64,000 nt of DNA, taken from assembly GCA_036172665.1 (NCBI GenBank), contig CM069873.1:34586001-34650000 (forward strand), read 5' to 3'. A program made the translations under genes and the position numbers. Positions 27,601-40,081 of this stretch are shown piece after piece. The notes under the pieces were generated by a model, which was not told the DNA's origin, ran no database searches, and saw only the letters and a list, made by a program, of their open reading frames with translations. This DNA is from Prosopocoilus inquinatus (Eukaryota; Arthropoda; Insecta; Coleoptera; Lucanidae). Every line of letters starts with the position of its first letter. Position 1 is the first letter of the stretch.

Positions 27601-30124
27601 CTGGAAATAGTTTTAAACGAAACAACACGTATTAGCGTTGTTCCTGTGATGTATCTAATCGATCCTTACTCATCTATCATGTTATTTGACGTTTCGATGG
27701 ACTCCAGTAACTCTAATGTGAGATACGAAATTTTCGGACGCAGCAGGAGCTAGAAATAGTTTTAAACGAAACAACACGCATTAGCGTTGTTCCTGTGATG
27801 TATCTAATCGATCCTTACATACAAAGTTCTCGGACGCAGCTGAAGCTAGAAATAGTTTTAAACGAAATAACACGCATTAGCGTTGTTCCTGTGATGTATT
27901 TAATCGATCCTTACTCATCTATCATGTTATTTGACGTTTGAATGGACTCCAGTAACTCTGATGTGAGATACAAAGTTCTCGGACGCAGCAAAAGCTGGAA
28001 ATACTTTTAAACGAAACAACACGCATTAGCGTTGTTCTTGTGATGTATCTAATCGATCCTTACTCATCTATCATGTTATTTGACGTTTCGATGGACTCCA
28101 GTAACTCTATTGTGAGATACGAAATTTTCGGACGCAGCAGAAGCTGGAAAAAGTTTTAAACGAAACAACACGCATTAGCATTGTTCCTGTGATGTATCTA
28201 ATCGATCCTTACTCATCTATCATATTATTTGGCGTTTCGATGGACTCCAGTAACTTTGATGTGAGATATGAAGTTCTCGGACGCAGCTGAAGCTGGAAAT
28301 AGTTTTAAATGAAACAACACGTATTAGCGTTGTTCCTGTGATGTATCTAATCGATTCTTACTCATCTATCATGTTATTTGACGTTTGGATGGACTCCAGT
28401 AACTCTGATGTGAGATACAAAGTATTCGGACGCAGCAGAAGCTCGAGATAGTTTTAAACGATACAACACGCATTAGCGTTGTTCCTGTGATGTATCTAAT
28501 CGATCCTTACTCATCTATCATGTTATTTGGCGTTTCGATGGACTCCAGTAACTCTGATGTGAGATACAAAGTTTTCGGACGCAGCAGAAGCTGGAGATAG
28601 TTTTAAACGAAACAACACGCATTAGCGTTGTTCCTGTTATGTATCTAATCGATCCTTACTCATCTATCATGTTATTTGACGTTTCGATGGACTCCAGTAA
28701 CTCTGATGTGAGATACAAAGTTCTCGGACGCAGCAGAAGCTGGAAATAGTTTTAAACGAAACAACACGCATTAGCGTTGTTCCTGTGATGTATCTAATCG
28801 ATCCTTATTCATCTATCATGTTATTTGGCGTTTCGATGGACTCCAGTAACTCTGATGTGAGATACAAAGTTTTCGGACGCAGCAGAAGCTGGAAATAGTT
28901 TTGAACGAAACAACACGTATTAGCGTTGTTCCTGTGATGTATCTAATCGATCCTTACTTAGCTACTATGTTATTTGACGTTTCGATGGACTCCAATAACT
29001 CTGATGTGAGATAAAAAGTTTTCGGACGCAGCAGAAGCTGGAAATAGTTTTAAACGAAACAACACGCATTCGCGTTGTTCCTGTGATGTATCTAATCGAT
29101 CCTTATTTATCTATCATGTTATTTGACGTTTCGATGGACTCTAGTAACTCTGATGTGACATACGAAGTTTTTGGGCGCAGCAGGAGCTGGAAATAGTTTT
29201 AAAAGGAGCAACACGTATTAGCGTTGTTCCTGTGATGTATCTTATCCATCCTTACTTAGCTACTATGTTATTTGACGTTTCGATGGACTCCAGTAACTCT
29301 AATGTGAGATACGAAATTTTCGGACGCAGCAGAGGCTGGAAATAGTTTTAAACGAAACAACACGTATTAGCGTTGTTCCTGTGATGTATCTAATCGATCC
29401 TTACTCATCTATCATGTTATTTGACGTTTGGATGGACTCCAGTAACTCTGATGTGAGATACAAAGTTCTCGGACGCAGCAGAAGCTGGAAATAGTTTTAA
29501 ACGAAACAACACGCATTAGCGTTGTTCCTGTGATGTATCTAATCGATCCTTATTCATCTATCATGTTATTTGGCGTTTCGATGGACTCCAGTAACTCTGA
29601 TGTGAGATACAAAGTTTTCGGACGCAGCAGAAGCTGGAAATAGTTTTGAACGAAACAACACGTATTAGCGTTGTTCCTGTGATGTATCTAATCGATCCTT
29701 ACTTAGCTACTATGTTATTTGACGTTTCGATGGACTCCAATAACTCTGATGTGAGATACAAAGTTTTCGGACGCAGCAGAAGCTGGAAATAGTTTTAAAC
29801 GAAACAACACGCATTCGCGTTGTTCCTGTGATGTATCTAATCGATCCTTACTCATCTATCATTTTATTTGACGTTTGGATGGACTACAGTAACTCTGATG
29901 TGAGATACAAAGTTTACGGACGCAGCAGAAGCTGGAAATAGTTTTAAACGAAACAACACGCTTTACCGTTGTTCCTGTGATGTATCTAATCGATCCTTAC
30001 TCATCTATCATGTTATTTGGCGTTTCGATGGACTCCAGTAACTCTGATGTGAGATACAAAGTTCTCGGACGCAGCTGAAGCTAGAAATAGTTTTAAACGA
30101 AACAACACGCATTAGCGTTGTTCC
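23906..30124 (+). repeat. Long segment B, second copy
   Basis: This segment repeats 6132-12350 at an offset of 17,774 bp. It includes the AAACTAAAC unit near 25.83 kb, the GAAGGACTC unit near 26.65 kb and the 96-bp monomer at 27758. Private changes include CCTGCGATG near 24963, CAGATGCTGG near 25064, TGACCTTTC near 26645, AAAGGAGC near 29203 and CGCTTTACC near 29960. It has more private changes than I see between the two tandem 27-monomer copies, so it split off before that tandem duplication. Confidence 0.83.
27758..27853 (+). repeat. 96-bp deletion monomer, copy 3
   Basis: This is the same 53-bp deletion and junction as at 9984 and 13954, found inside the second copy of long segment B (offset 17,774 bp from the first). 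The following monomer has a private CGAAATAAC variant, which shows that this copy has diverged slightly since duplication. Confidence 0.95.
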
Positions 30125-30289
30125 TGTGATGTATTTAATCGATCCTTACTCATCTATCATGTTATTTGACGTTTCGATGGACTCCAGTAACTCTATTGTG
30201 AGATACGAAATTTTCGGACGCAGCAGAAGCTGGAAATAGTTTTAAACGAAACAACACGCATTAGCATTGTTCCTGTGATGTATCTAATC
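30125..30289 (+). repeat. Junction between segment B and the 6-monomer repeat
   Basis: Here the series leaves the pattern seen at 12350 (TTTCATCG) and continues as at about 7.19 kb (TTTAATCG, then ATTGTG, then GCATTG). It is ordinary satellite with no insert. The switch marks another recombination junction between monomer series. Confidence 0.6.
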
Positions 30290-32077
30290 GATCCTTACTC
30301 ATCTATCATGTTATTTGGCGTTTCGATGGACTCCAGTAACTCTGATGTGAGATACAAAGTTTTCGGACGCAGCAGAAGCTGGAAATAGTTTTAAGCGAAA
30401 CAACACGTATTAGCGTTGTTCCTGTGATGTATCTAATCGATCCTTACTCATCTATCATGTTATTTGACGTTTCGATGGACTCCAGTAACTCTAATGTGAG
30501 ATACGATATTTTCGGACGCAGCAGAAGCTGGAAATAGTTTTAAACGAAACAACACGCATTAGCGTTGTTCCTGTGATGTATCTAATCGATCCTTACTCAT
30601 CTATCATGTTATTTGACGTTTCGATGGACTCTAGTAACTCTGATGTGAGATACGAAGTTTTTGGACGCAGCAGGAGCTGGAAATAGTTTTAAACGAAACA
30701 ACACGTATTAGCGTTGTTCCTGTGATGTATCTAATCGATCCTTATTTATCTATCATGTTATTTGACGTTTCGATGGACTCTAGTAACTCTGATGTGACAT
30801 ACGAAGTTTTTGGGCGCAGCAGGAGCTGGAAATAGTTTTAGAAGAAGCAACACGTATTAGCGTTGTTCCTGTGATGTATCTTATCGATCCTTACTTAGCT
30901 ACTATGTTATTTGACGTTTCGATGGACTCCAGTAACTCTAATGTGAGACACGAAATTTTCGGACGCAGCAGAGGCTGGAAATAGTTTTAAACGAAACAAC
31001 ACGTATTAGCGTTGTTCCTGTGATGTATCTAATCGATCCTTACTCATCTATCATGTTATTTGACGTTTGGATGGACTCCAGTAACTCTGATGTGAGATAC
31101 AAAGTTCTCGGACGCAGCAGAAGCTGGAAATAGTTTTAAACGAAACAACACGCATTAGCGTTGTTCCTGTGATGTATCAAATCGATCCTTACTCATCTAT
31201 CATGTTATTTGGCGTTTCGATGGACTCCAGTAACTCTGATGTGAGATACAAAGTTTTCGGACGCAGCAGAAGCTGGAAATAGTTTTAAGCGAAACAACAC
31301 GTATTAGCGTTGTTCCTGTGATGTATCTAATCGATCCTTACTCATCTATCATGTTATTTGACGTTTCGATGGACTCCAGTAACTCTAATGTGAGATACGA
31401 TATTTTCGAACGCAGCAGAAGCTGGAAATAGTTTTAAACGAAACAACACGCATTAGCGTTGTTCCTGTGATGTATCTAATCGATCCTTACTCATCTATCA
31501 TGTTATTTGACGTTTCGATGGACTCTAGTAACTCTGATGTGAGATACGAAGTTTTTGGACGCAGCAGGAGCTGGAAATAGTTTTAAACGAAACAACACGT
31601 ATTAGCGTTGTTCCTGTGATGTATCTAATCGATCCTTATTTATCTATCATGTTATTTGACGTTTCGATGGACTCTAGTAACTCTGATGTGACATACGAAG
31701 TTTTTGGGCGCAGCAGGAGCTGGAAATAGTTTTAAAAGAAGCAACACGTATTAGCGTTGTTCCTGTGATGTATCTTATCGATCCTTACTTAGCTACTATG
31801 TTATTTGACGTTTCGATGGACTCCAGTAACTCTAATGTGAGACACGAAATTTTCGGACGCAGCAGAGGCTGGAAATAGTTTTAAACGAAACAACACGTAT
31901 TAGCGTTGTTCCTGTGATGTATCTAATCGATCCTTACTCATCTATCATGTTATTTGACGTTTGGATGGACTCCAGTAACTCTGATGTGAGATACAAAGTT
32001 CTCGGACGCAGCAGAAGCTGGAAATAGTTTTAAACGAAACAACACGCATTAGCGTTGTTCCTGTGATGTATCTAATC
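30290..32077 (+). repeat. Tandem duplication of a 6-monomer unit (894 bp)
   Basis: Markers repeat 894 bp apart: AAGCGAAAC units at about 30391 and 31285, GATATTTTCG units, a TTTTTGGAC unit, a TTATTTATC/GACATACG unit, and an AAGAAGC unit with CTTAGCTAC. The two copies differ at a few sites, such as TAGAAGAAGC near 30838 against TAAAAGAAGC, TTCGAACGC near 31387 against TTCGGACGC, and GTATCAAATC near 31175. Edges are approximate because the variants near them are shared by several families. Confidence 0.75.
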
Positions 32078-35000
32078 GATCCTTATTCATCTATCATGTT
32101 ATTTGACGTTTCGATGGACTCCAGTAACTCTGATGTGAGATACAAAGTTTTCGGACGCAGCAGAAGCTGGAAATAGTTTTGAACGAAACAACACGTATTA
32201 GCGTTGTTCCTGTGATGTATCTAATCGATCCTTACTTATCTACTATGTTATTTGACGTTTCGATGGACTCCAATAACTCTGATGTGAGATACAAAGTTTT
32301 CGGACGCAGCAGAAGCTGGAAATAGTTTTAAACGAAACAACACGCATTCGCGTTGTTCCTGTGATGTATCTAATCGATCCTTATTTATCTATCATGTTAT
32401 TTGACGTTTCGATGGACTCTAGTAACTCTGATGTGACATACGAAGTTTTTGGGCGCAGCAGGAGCTGGAAATAGTTTTAAAAGAAGCAATACGTATTAGC
32501 GTTGTTCCTGTGATGTATCTTATCGATCCTTACTTAGCTACTATGTTATTTGACGTTTCGATGGACTCCAGTAACTCTATTGTGAGATACGAAATTTTCG
32601 GACGCAGCAGAAGCTGGAAATAGTTTTAAACGAAACAACACGCATTAGCATTGTTCCTGTGATGTATCTAATCGATCCTTACTCATCTATCATGTTATTT
32701 GGCGTTTCGATGGACTCCAGTAACTCTGATGTGAGATACAAAGTTTTCGGACGCAGCAGAAGCTGGAAATAGTTTTAAACGAAACAACACGCATTAGCGT
32801 TGTTCCTGTGATGTATCTAATCGATCCTTAATCATCTATCATGTTATTTGACGTTTCGAAGGACTCCAGTAACTCTGATGTGAGATACAAAGTTCCCGGA
32901 CGCAGCAGAAGCTGGAGATAGTTTTAAACGAAACAACACGCATTAGCGTTGTTCCTGTGATGTATCTAATCGATCCTTACTCATCTATCATGTTATTTGA
33001 CGTTTCGATGGACTCCAGTAACTCTAATGTGAGATACGATATTTTCGGACGCAGCAGAAGCTGGAAATAGTTTTAAACGAAACAACACGCATTAGCGTTG
33101 TTCCTGTGATGTATCTAATCGATCCTTACTCATCTATCATGTTATTTGACGTTTCGATGGACTCTAGTAACTCTGATGTGAGATACAAAGTTCTCGGACG
33201 CAGCTGAAGCTAGAAATAGTTTTAAACGAAACAACACGCATTAGCGTTGTTCCTGTGATGTATCTAATCGATCCTTACTCATCTATCATGTTATTTGACG
33301 TTTCGATGGACTCTAGTAATTCTGATGTGAGATACGAAGTTTTTGGACGCAGCAGGAGCTGGAAATAGTTTTAAACGAAACAACACGTATTAGCGTTGTT
33401 CCTGTGATGTATCTAATCGATCCTTACTCATCTATCATGTTATTTGACGTTTCGATGGACTCTAGTAACTCTGATGTGAGATACGAAGTTTTTGGACGCA
33501 GCAGGAGCTGGAAATAGTTTTAAACGAAACAACACGTATTAGCGTTGTTCCTGTGATGTATCTAATCGATCCTTACTCATCTATCATGTTATTTGACGTT
33601 TGGATGGACTCCAGTATCTCTGATGTGAGATACAAAGTTCTCGGACGCAGCAGAAGCTGGAAATAGTTTTGAACGAAACAACACGTTATAGCGTTGTTGC
33701 TGTGATGTATCTAATCGATCCTTACTCATCTATCATGTTATTTGACGTTTGGATGGACTCCAGTAACTCTGATGTGAGATACAAAGTTTTCGGAAGCAGC
33801 AGAAGCTGGAGATAGTTTTAAACGAAACAACACGCATTAGCGTTGTTCCTGTGATGTATCTAATCGATCCTTACTCATCTATCATGTTATTTGGCGTTTC
33901 GATGGACTCCAGTAACTCTGATGTGAGATACAAAGTTCTCGGACGCAGCAGAAGCTGGAGATAGTTTTAAACGAAACAGCACGCATTAGCGTTGTTCCTG
34001 TGATGTATCTAATCGATCCTTACTCATCTATTATGTTATTTGACGTTTCGATGAACTCCAGTAACTCTAATGTGAGATACGATATTTTCGGACGCAGCAG
34101 AAGCTGGAAATAGTTTTAAACGATACAACACGCATTAGCGTTGTTCCTGTGATGTATCTAATCGATCCTTACTCATCTATCATGTTATTTGACGTTTCGA
34201 TGGACTCTAGTAACTCTGATGTGAGATACGAAGTTTTTGGACGCAGCAGGAGCTGGAAATAGTTTTAAACGAAACAACACGTATTAGCGTTGTTCCTGTG
34301 ATGTATCTAATCGATCCTTATTTATCTATCATGTTATTTGACGTTTCGATGGACTCTAGTAACTCTGATGTGAGATACGAAGTTTTTGGGCGCAGCAGGA
34401 GCTGGAAATAGTTTTAAAAGAAGCAACACGTATTAGCGTTGTTCCTGTGATGTATCTTATCGATCCTTACTTAGCTACTATGTTATTTGACGTTTCGATG
34501 GACTCCAGTAACTCTAATGTGAGATACGAAATTTTCGGACGCAGCAGAGGCTGGAAATAGTTTTAAACGAAACAACACGTATTAGCGTTGTTCCTGTGAT
34601 GTATCTAATCGATCCTTACTGATCTGTCATGTTATTTGACGTTTGGATGGACTCCAGTAACTCTGATGTGAGATACAAAGTTCTCGGACGCAGCAGAAGC
34701 TGGAAATAGTTTTGAAGGAAACAACACGTATTAACGTTGTTCCTGTGATGTATCTAATCGATCCTTACTTATCTATCATGTTATTTGACGTTTGGATGGG
34801 CTCCAGTAACTCTGATGTGAGATACAAAGTTTTCGGACGCAGCAGAAGCTGGAGATAGTTTTAAACGAAACAACACGCATTAGCGTTGTTCCTGTGATGT
34901 ATCTAATCGATCCTTATTCATCTATCATGTTATTTGGTGTTTCGATGGACTCCAGTAACTCTGATGTGAGATACAAAGTTTACTTACGCAGCAGAAGCTG

Positions 35001-35313
35001 GAAATAGTTTTAAACGAAACAACACGCATTAGCGTTGTTCCTGTTATGTATCTAATCGATCCTTTCTCATCTATCATGTTATTTGACGTTTGAATGGACT
35101 CCAGTAACTCTGATGTGAGATACAAAATTCTCGGACGCAGCAGAAGCTGGAAATAGTTTTGAACGAAACAACACGTATTAGCGTTGTTCCTGTGATGTAT
35201 CTAATCGATCCTTACTTATCTACTATGTTATTTGACGTTTCGATGGACTCCAGTAACTCTGATGTGAGAGACGAAATTTTCGAACGCAGCAGAATCTGGA
35301 AATAGTTTTAAAT
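32078..35313 (+). repeat. Mixed satellite monomers without a long duplication
   Basis: This part holds about 22 monomers of the same families in a less regular order. I did not find a long in-register copy of it in the window. Private variants are more common: TTAATCATC near 32829, GTTCCCGG near 32890, CACGTTATAGCG near 33683, TGCTGTGATG near 33700, GGAAGCAGC near 33792, GATCTGTC near 34620 and TTTACTTACG near 34980. No genes or inserts are seen. Confidence 0.8.
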
Positions 35314-38300
35314 GAAACAACACGCATTAGCGTTGTTCCTGTGATGTATCTAATCGATCCGTACTCATCTATCATGTTATTTGACGTTTCGATGGACTCT
35401 AGTAACTCTGATGTGAGATACGAAGTTTTTGGACGCAGCAAGAGCTGGAAATAGTTTTAAACGAAACAACACGTATTAGCGTTGTTCCTGTGATGTATCT
35501 AATCGATCCTTACTCATCTATCATGTTACTTGACGTTTGGATGGACTCCAGTAACTCTGATGTGAGATACAAAGTTCTCGGACGCAGCAGAAGCTGGAAA
35601 TAGTTTTGAACGAAACAACACGTATTAGCGTTGTTGCTGTGATGTATCTAATCGATCCTTACTCATCTATCATGTTATTTGACGTTTGGATGGACTCCAG
35701 TAACTCTGATGTGAGATACAAAGTTTTCGGACGCAGCAGAAGCTGGAGATAGTTTTAAACGAAACAACACGCATTAGCGTTGTTCCTGTGATGTATCTAA
35801 TCGATCCTTACTCATCTATCATATTATTTGACGTTTCGATGGACTCCAGTAACTCTAATGTGAGATACGATATTTTCGGACGCAGCAGAAGCTGGAAATA
35901 GTTTTAAACGAAACAACACGCATTAGCGTTGTTCCTGTGATGTATCTAATCGATCCTTACTCATCTATCATGTTATTTGACGTTTCGATGGACTCTAGTA
36001 ACCCTGATGTGAGATACGAAGTTTTTGGACGCAGCAGGAGCTGGAAATAGTTTTAAACGAAACAACACGTATTAGCGTTGTTCCTGTGATGTATCTAATC
36101 GATCCTTATTTATCTATCATGTTATTTGACGTTTCGATGGACTCTAGTAACTCTGATGTGACATACGAAGTTTTTGGGCGCAGCAGGAGCTGGAAATAGT
36201 TTTAAAAGAAGCAACACGTATTAGCGTTGTTCCTGTGATGTATCTTATCGATCCTTACTTAGCTACTATGTTATTTGACGTTTCGATGGACTCCAGTAAC
36301 TCTAATGTGAGATACGAAATTTTCGGACGCAGCAGAGGCTGGAAATAGTTTTAAACGAAACAACACGTATTAGCGTTGTTCCTGTGATGTATCTAATCGA
36401 TCCTTACTCATCTATCATGTTATTTGACGTTTGGATGGACTCCAGTAACTCTGATGTGAGATACAAAGTTCTCGGACGCAGCAGAAGCTGGAAATAGTTT
36501 TAAACGAAACAACACGCATTAGCTTTGTTCCTGTGATGTATCTAATCGATCCTTATTCATCTATCATGTTATTTGGCGTTTCGATGGACTCCAGTAACTC
36601 TGATGTGAGATACAAAGTTTTCGGACGCAGCAGAAGCTGGAAATAGTTTTGAACGAAACAACACGTATTAGCGTTGTTCCTGTGATGTATCTAATCGATC
36701 CTTACTTAGCTACTATGTTATTTGACGTTTCGATGGACTCCAATAACTCTGATGTGAGATACAAAGTTTTCGGACGCAGCAGAAGCTGGAAATAGTTTTA
36801 AACGAAACAACACGCATTCGCGTTGTTCCTGCGATGTATCTAATCGATCCTTACTCATCTATCATTTTATTTGACGTTTGGATGGACTACAGTAACTCTG
36901 ATGTGAGATACAAAGTTTACGGACGCAGCAGAAGCTGGAAATAGTTTTAAACGAAACAACACGCATTACCGTTGTTCCTGTGATGTATCTAATCGATCCT
37001 TACTCATCTATCATGTTATTTGGCGTCTCGATGGACTCCAGTAACTCTGATGTGAGATACAAAGTTCTCGGACGCAGCTGAAGCTAGAAATAGTTTTAAA
37101 CGAAACAACACGCATTAGCGTTGTTCCTGTGATGTATTTAATCGATCCTTACTCATCTATCATGTTATTTGACGTTTCGATGGACTCCAGTAACTCTGAT
37201 GTGAGATACAAAGTTCTCGGACGCAGCAGAAGCTGGAAATAATTTTAAACGAAACAACACGCATTAGCGTTGTTCTTGTGATGTATCTAATCGATCCTTA
37301 CTCATCTATCATGTTATTTGACGTTTCGATGGACTCCAGTAACTCTATTGTGAGATACGAAATTTTCGGACGCAGCAGAAGCTGGAAATAGTTTTAAACG
37401 AAACAACACGCATTAGCATTGTTCCTGTGATGTATCTAATCGATCCTTACTCATCTATCATGTTATTTGACGTTTGGATGGACTCCAGTAACTCTGATGT
37501 GAGATACGAAGTTCTCGGACGTAGCTGAAACTGGAAATAGTTTTAAATGAAACAACTCGTATTAGCGTTGTTCCTGTGATGTATCTAATCGATTCTTACT
37601 CATCTATCATGTTATTTGAGGTTTGGATGGACTCCAGTAACTCTGATGTGAGATACAAAGTATTCGGACGCAGCAGAAGCTCGAGATAGTTTTAAAGGAT
37701 ACAACACGCATTAGCGTTGTTCCAGTGATGTATCTAATCGATCCTTACTCATCTATCATGTTATTTGGCGTTTCGATGGACTCCAGTAACTCTGATGTGA
37801 GATACAAAGTTTTCGGACGCAGCAGAAGCTGGAAATAGTTTTAAACGAAACAACACTCATTAGCGTTGTTCCTGTGATGTATCTAATCGATCCTTACTCA
37901 TCTATCATGTTATTTGACGTTTCGATGGACTCTAGTAACTCTGATGTGAGATACGAAGTTTTTGGACGCAGCAGGATCTGGAAATAGTTTTAAACGAAAC
38001 AACACGTATTAGCGTTGTTCCTGTGATGTATCTAATCGATCCTTATTTATCTATCATGTTATTTGACGTTTCGATGGACTCTAGTAACTCTGATGTGACA
38101 TACGAAGTTTTTGGGCGCAGCAGGAGCTGGAAATAGTTTTAAAAGAAGCAACACGTATTAGCGTTGTTCCTGTGATGTATCTAATCGATCCTTACTTATC
38201 TATCATGTTATTTGACGTTTGGATGGTCTCCAGTAACTCTGATGTGAGATACAATGTTCTCGGACGCAGCTGAAGCTAGAAATAGTTTTAAACGAAACAA

Positions 38301-40081
38301 CACGCATTAGCGTTGTTCCTGTGATGTATTTAATCGATCCTTACTCATCTATCATGTTATTTGACGTTTCGATGGACTCCAGTAACTCTATTGTGAGATA
38401 CGAAATTTTCGGACGCAGCAGAAGCTGGAAATAGTTTTAAACGAAACAACACGCATTAGCATTGTTCCTGTGATGTATCTAATCGATCCTTACTCATCTA
38501 TCATGTTATTTGGCGTTTCGATGGACTCCAGTAACTTTGATGTGAGATACGAAGTTCTCGGACGCAGCTGAAGCTGGAAATAGTTTTAAATGAAACAACA
38601 CGTATTACCGTTGTTCCTGTGATGTATCTAATCGATTCTTACTCATCTATCATGTTATTTGACGTTTGGATGGACTCCAGTAACTCTGATGTGAGATACA
38701 AAGTATTCGGACGCAGCAGAAGCTCGAGATAGTTTTAAACGATACAACACGCATTAGCGTTGTTCCTGTGATGTATCTAATCGATCCTTACTCAACTATC
38801 ATGTTATTTGGCGTTTCGATGGACTCCAGTAACTCTGATGTGAGATACAGAGTTTTCGGACGCAGCAGAAGCTGGAAATAGTTTTAAACGAAACAACACG
38901 CATTAGCGTTGTTCCTGTGATGTATCTAATCGATCCTTACTCATCTATCATGTTATTTGACGTTTCGATGGACTCTAGTAACTCTGATGTGAGATACGAA
39001 GTTTTTGGACGCAGCAGGAGCTGGAAATAGTTTTAAACGAAACAACACGTATTAGCGTTGTTCCTGTGATGTATCTAATCGATCCTTATTTATCTATCAT
39101 GTTATTTGACGTTTCGATGGACTCTAGTAACTCTGATGTGAGATACAAAGTTCTCGGACGCAGCAGAAGCTGGAAATACTTTTAAACGAAACAACACGCA
39201 TTAGCGTTGTTCCTGTGATGTATCTAATCGATCCTTACTTAGCTACTATATTATTTCACGTTTCGATGGACTCCAGTAACTCTAATGTGAGATACGAAAT
39301 TTTCGGACGCAGCAGAAGCTGGAAATAGTTTTAAACGAAACAACACGCATTAGCGTTGTTCCTGTGATGTATCTAATCGATCCTTACTCATCTATCATGT
39401 TATTTTTCGTTTCGATGGACTCCAGTAACTCTGATGTGAGATACAAAGCTTTCGGACGCAGCAGAAGCTGGAAATAGTTTTGAACGAAACAACACGTATT
39501 AGCGATGTTCCTGTGATGTATCTAATCGATCCTTACTTAGCTACTATGTTATTTGACGCTTCGATGGACTCCAATAACTCTGATGTGAGATACAAAGTTT
39601 TCGGACGCAGCAGAAGCTGGAAATAGTTTTAAACGAAACAACACGCATTAGCGTTGTTCCTGTGATGTATGTAATCGATCCTTACTCATCTATCATGTTA
39701 TTTGGCGTCTCGATGGACTCCAGTACCTCTGATGTGAGATACAAAGTTCTCGGACGCAGCTGAAGCTAGAAATAGTTTTAAACGAAACAACACGCATTAC
39801 CGTTGTTCCTGTGATGTATCTAATCGATCCTTACTCATCTATCATGTTATTTGGCGTTTCGATGGGCTCCAGTAACTCTGATGTGAGACACAAAGTTCTC
39901 GGACGCAGCTGAAGCTAGAAATAGTTTTAAACGAAACAACACGCATTAGCGTTGTTCCTGTGATGTACTTAATCGATCCTTACTCATCTATCATGTTATT
40001 TGACGTTTGAATGGACTCCAGTAACTCTGATGTGAGATACAAAGTTCTCGGACGCAGCAGAAGCTGGAAATACTTTTAAAC
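35314..40081 (+). repeat. Higher-order unit C, first copy (32 monomers, 4768 bp)
   Basis: The unit begins with a GATCCGTACTC monomer and ends just before the next such monomer at about 40128. It includes a CCTGCGATG unit near 36830, a CATACG/TTTGGGCG unit, an AAAGGATAC unit near 37690, a GGATGGTCTCC unit near 38220, a TTATTTTTCG unit near 39400 and GGCGTCTCG units. Its order is repeated in the following 31-monomer unit, with offsets of 4768, 4619, 4470 and then 4619 bp as single monomers are lost or gained. Confidence 0.82.

Noticed and set aside
35223..35441. 72-residue open frames on the minus strand (35223-35441 and 39991-40209)
   Set aside because: These are slightly longer versions of the same satellite frame, produced by a stop-codon variant in one family. 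Their 4768-bp spacing is that of higher-order unit C, not of a gene family.
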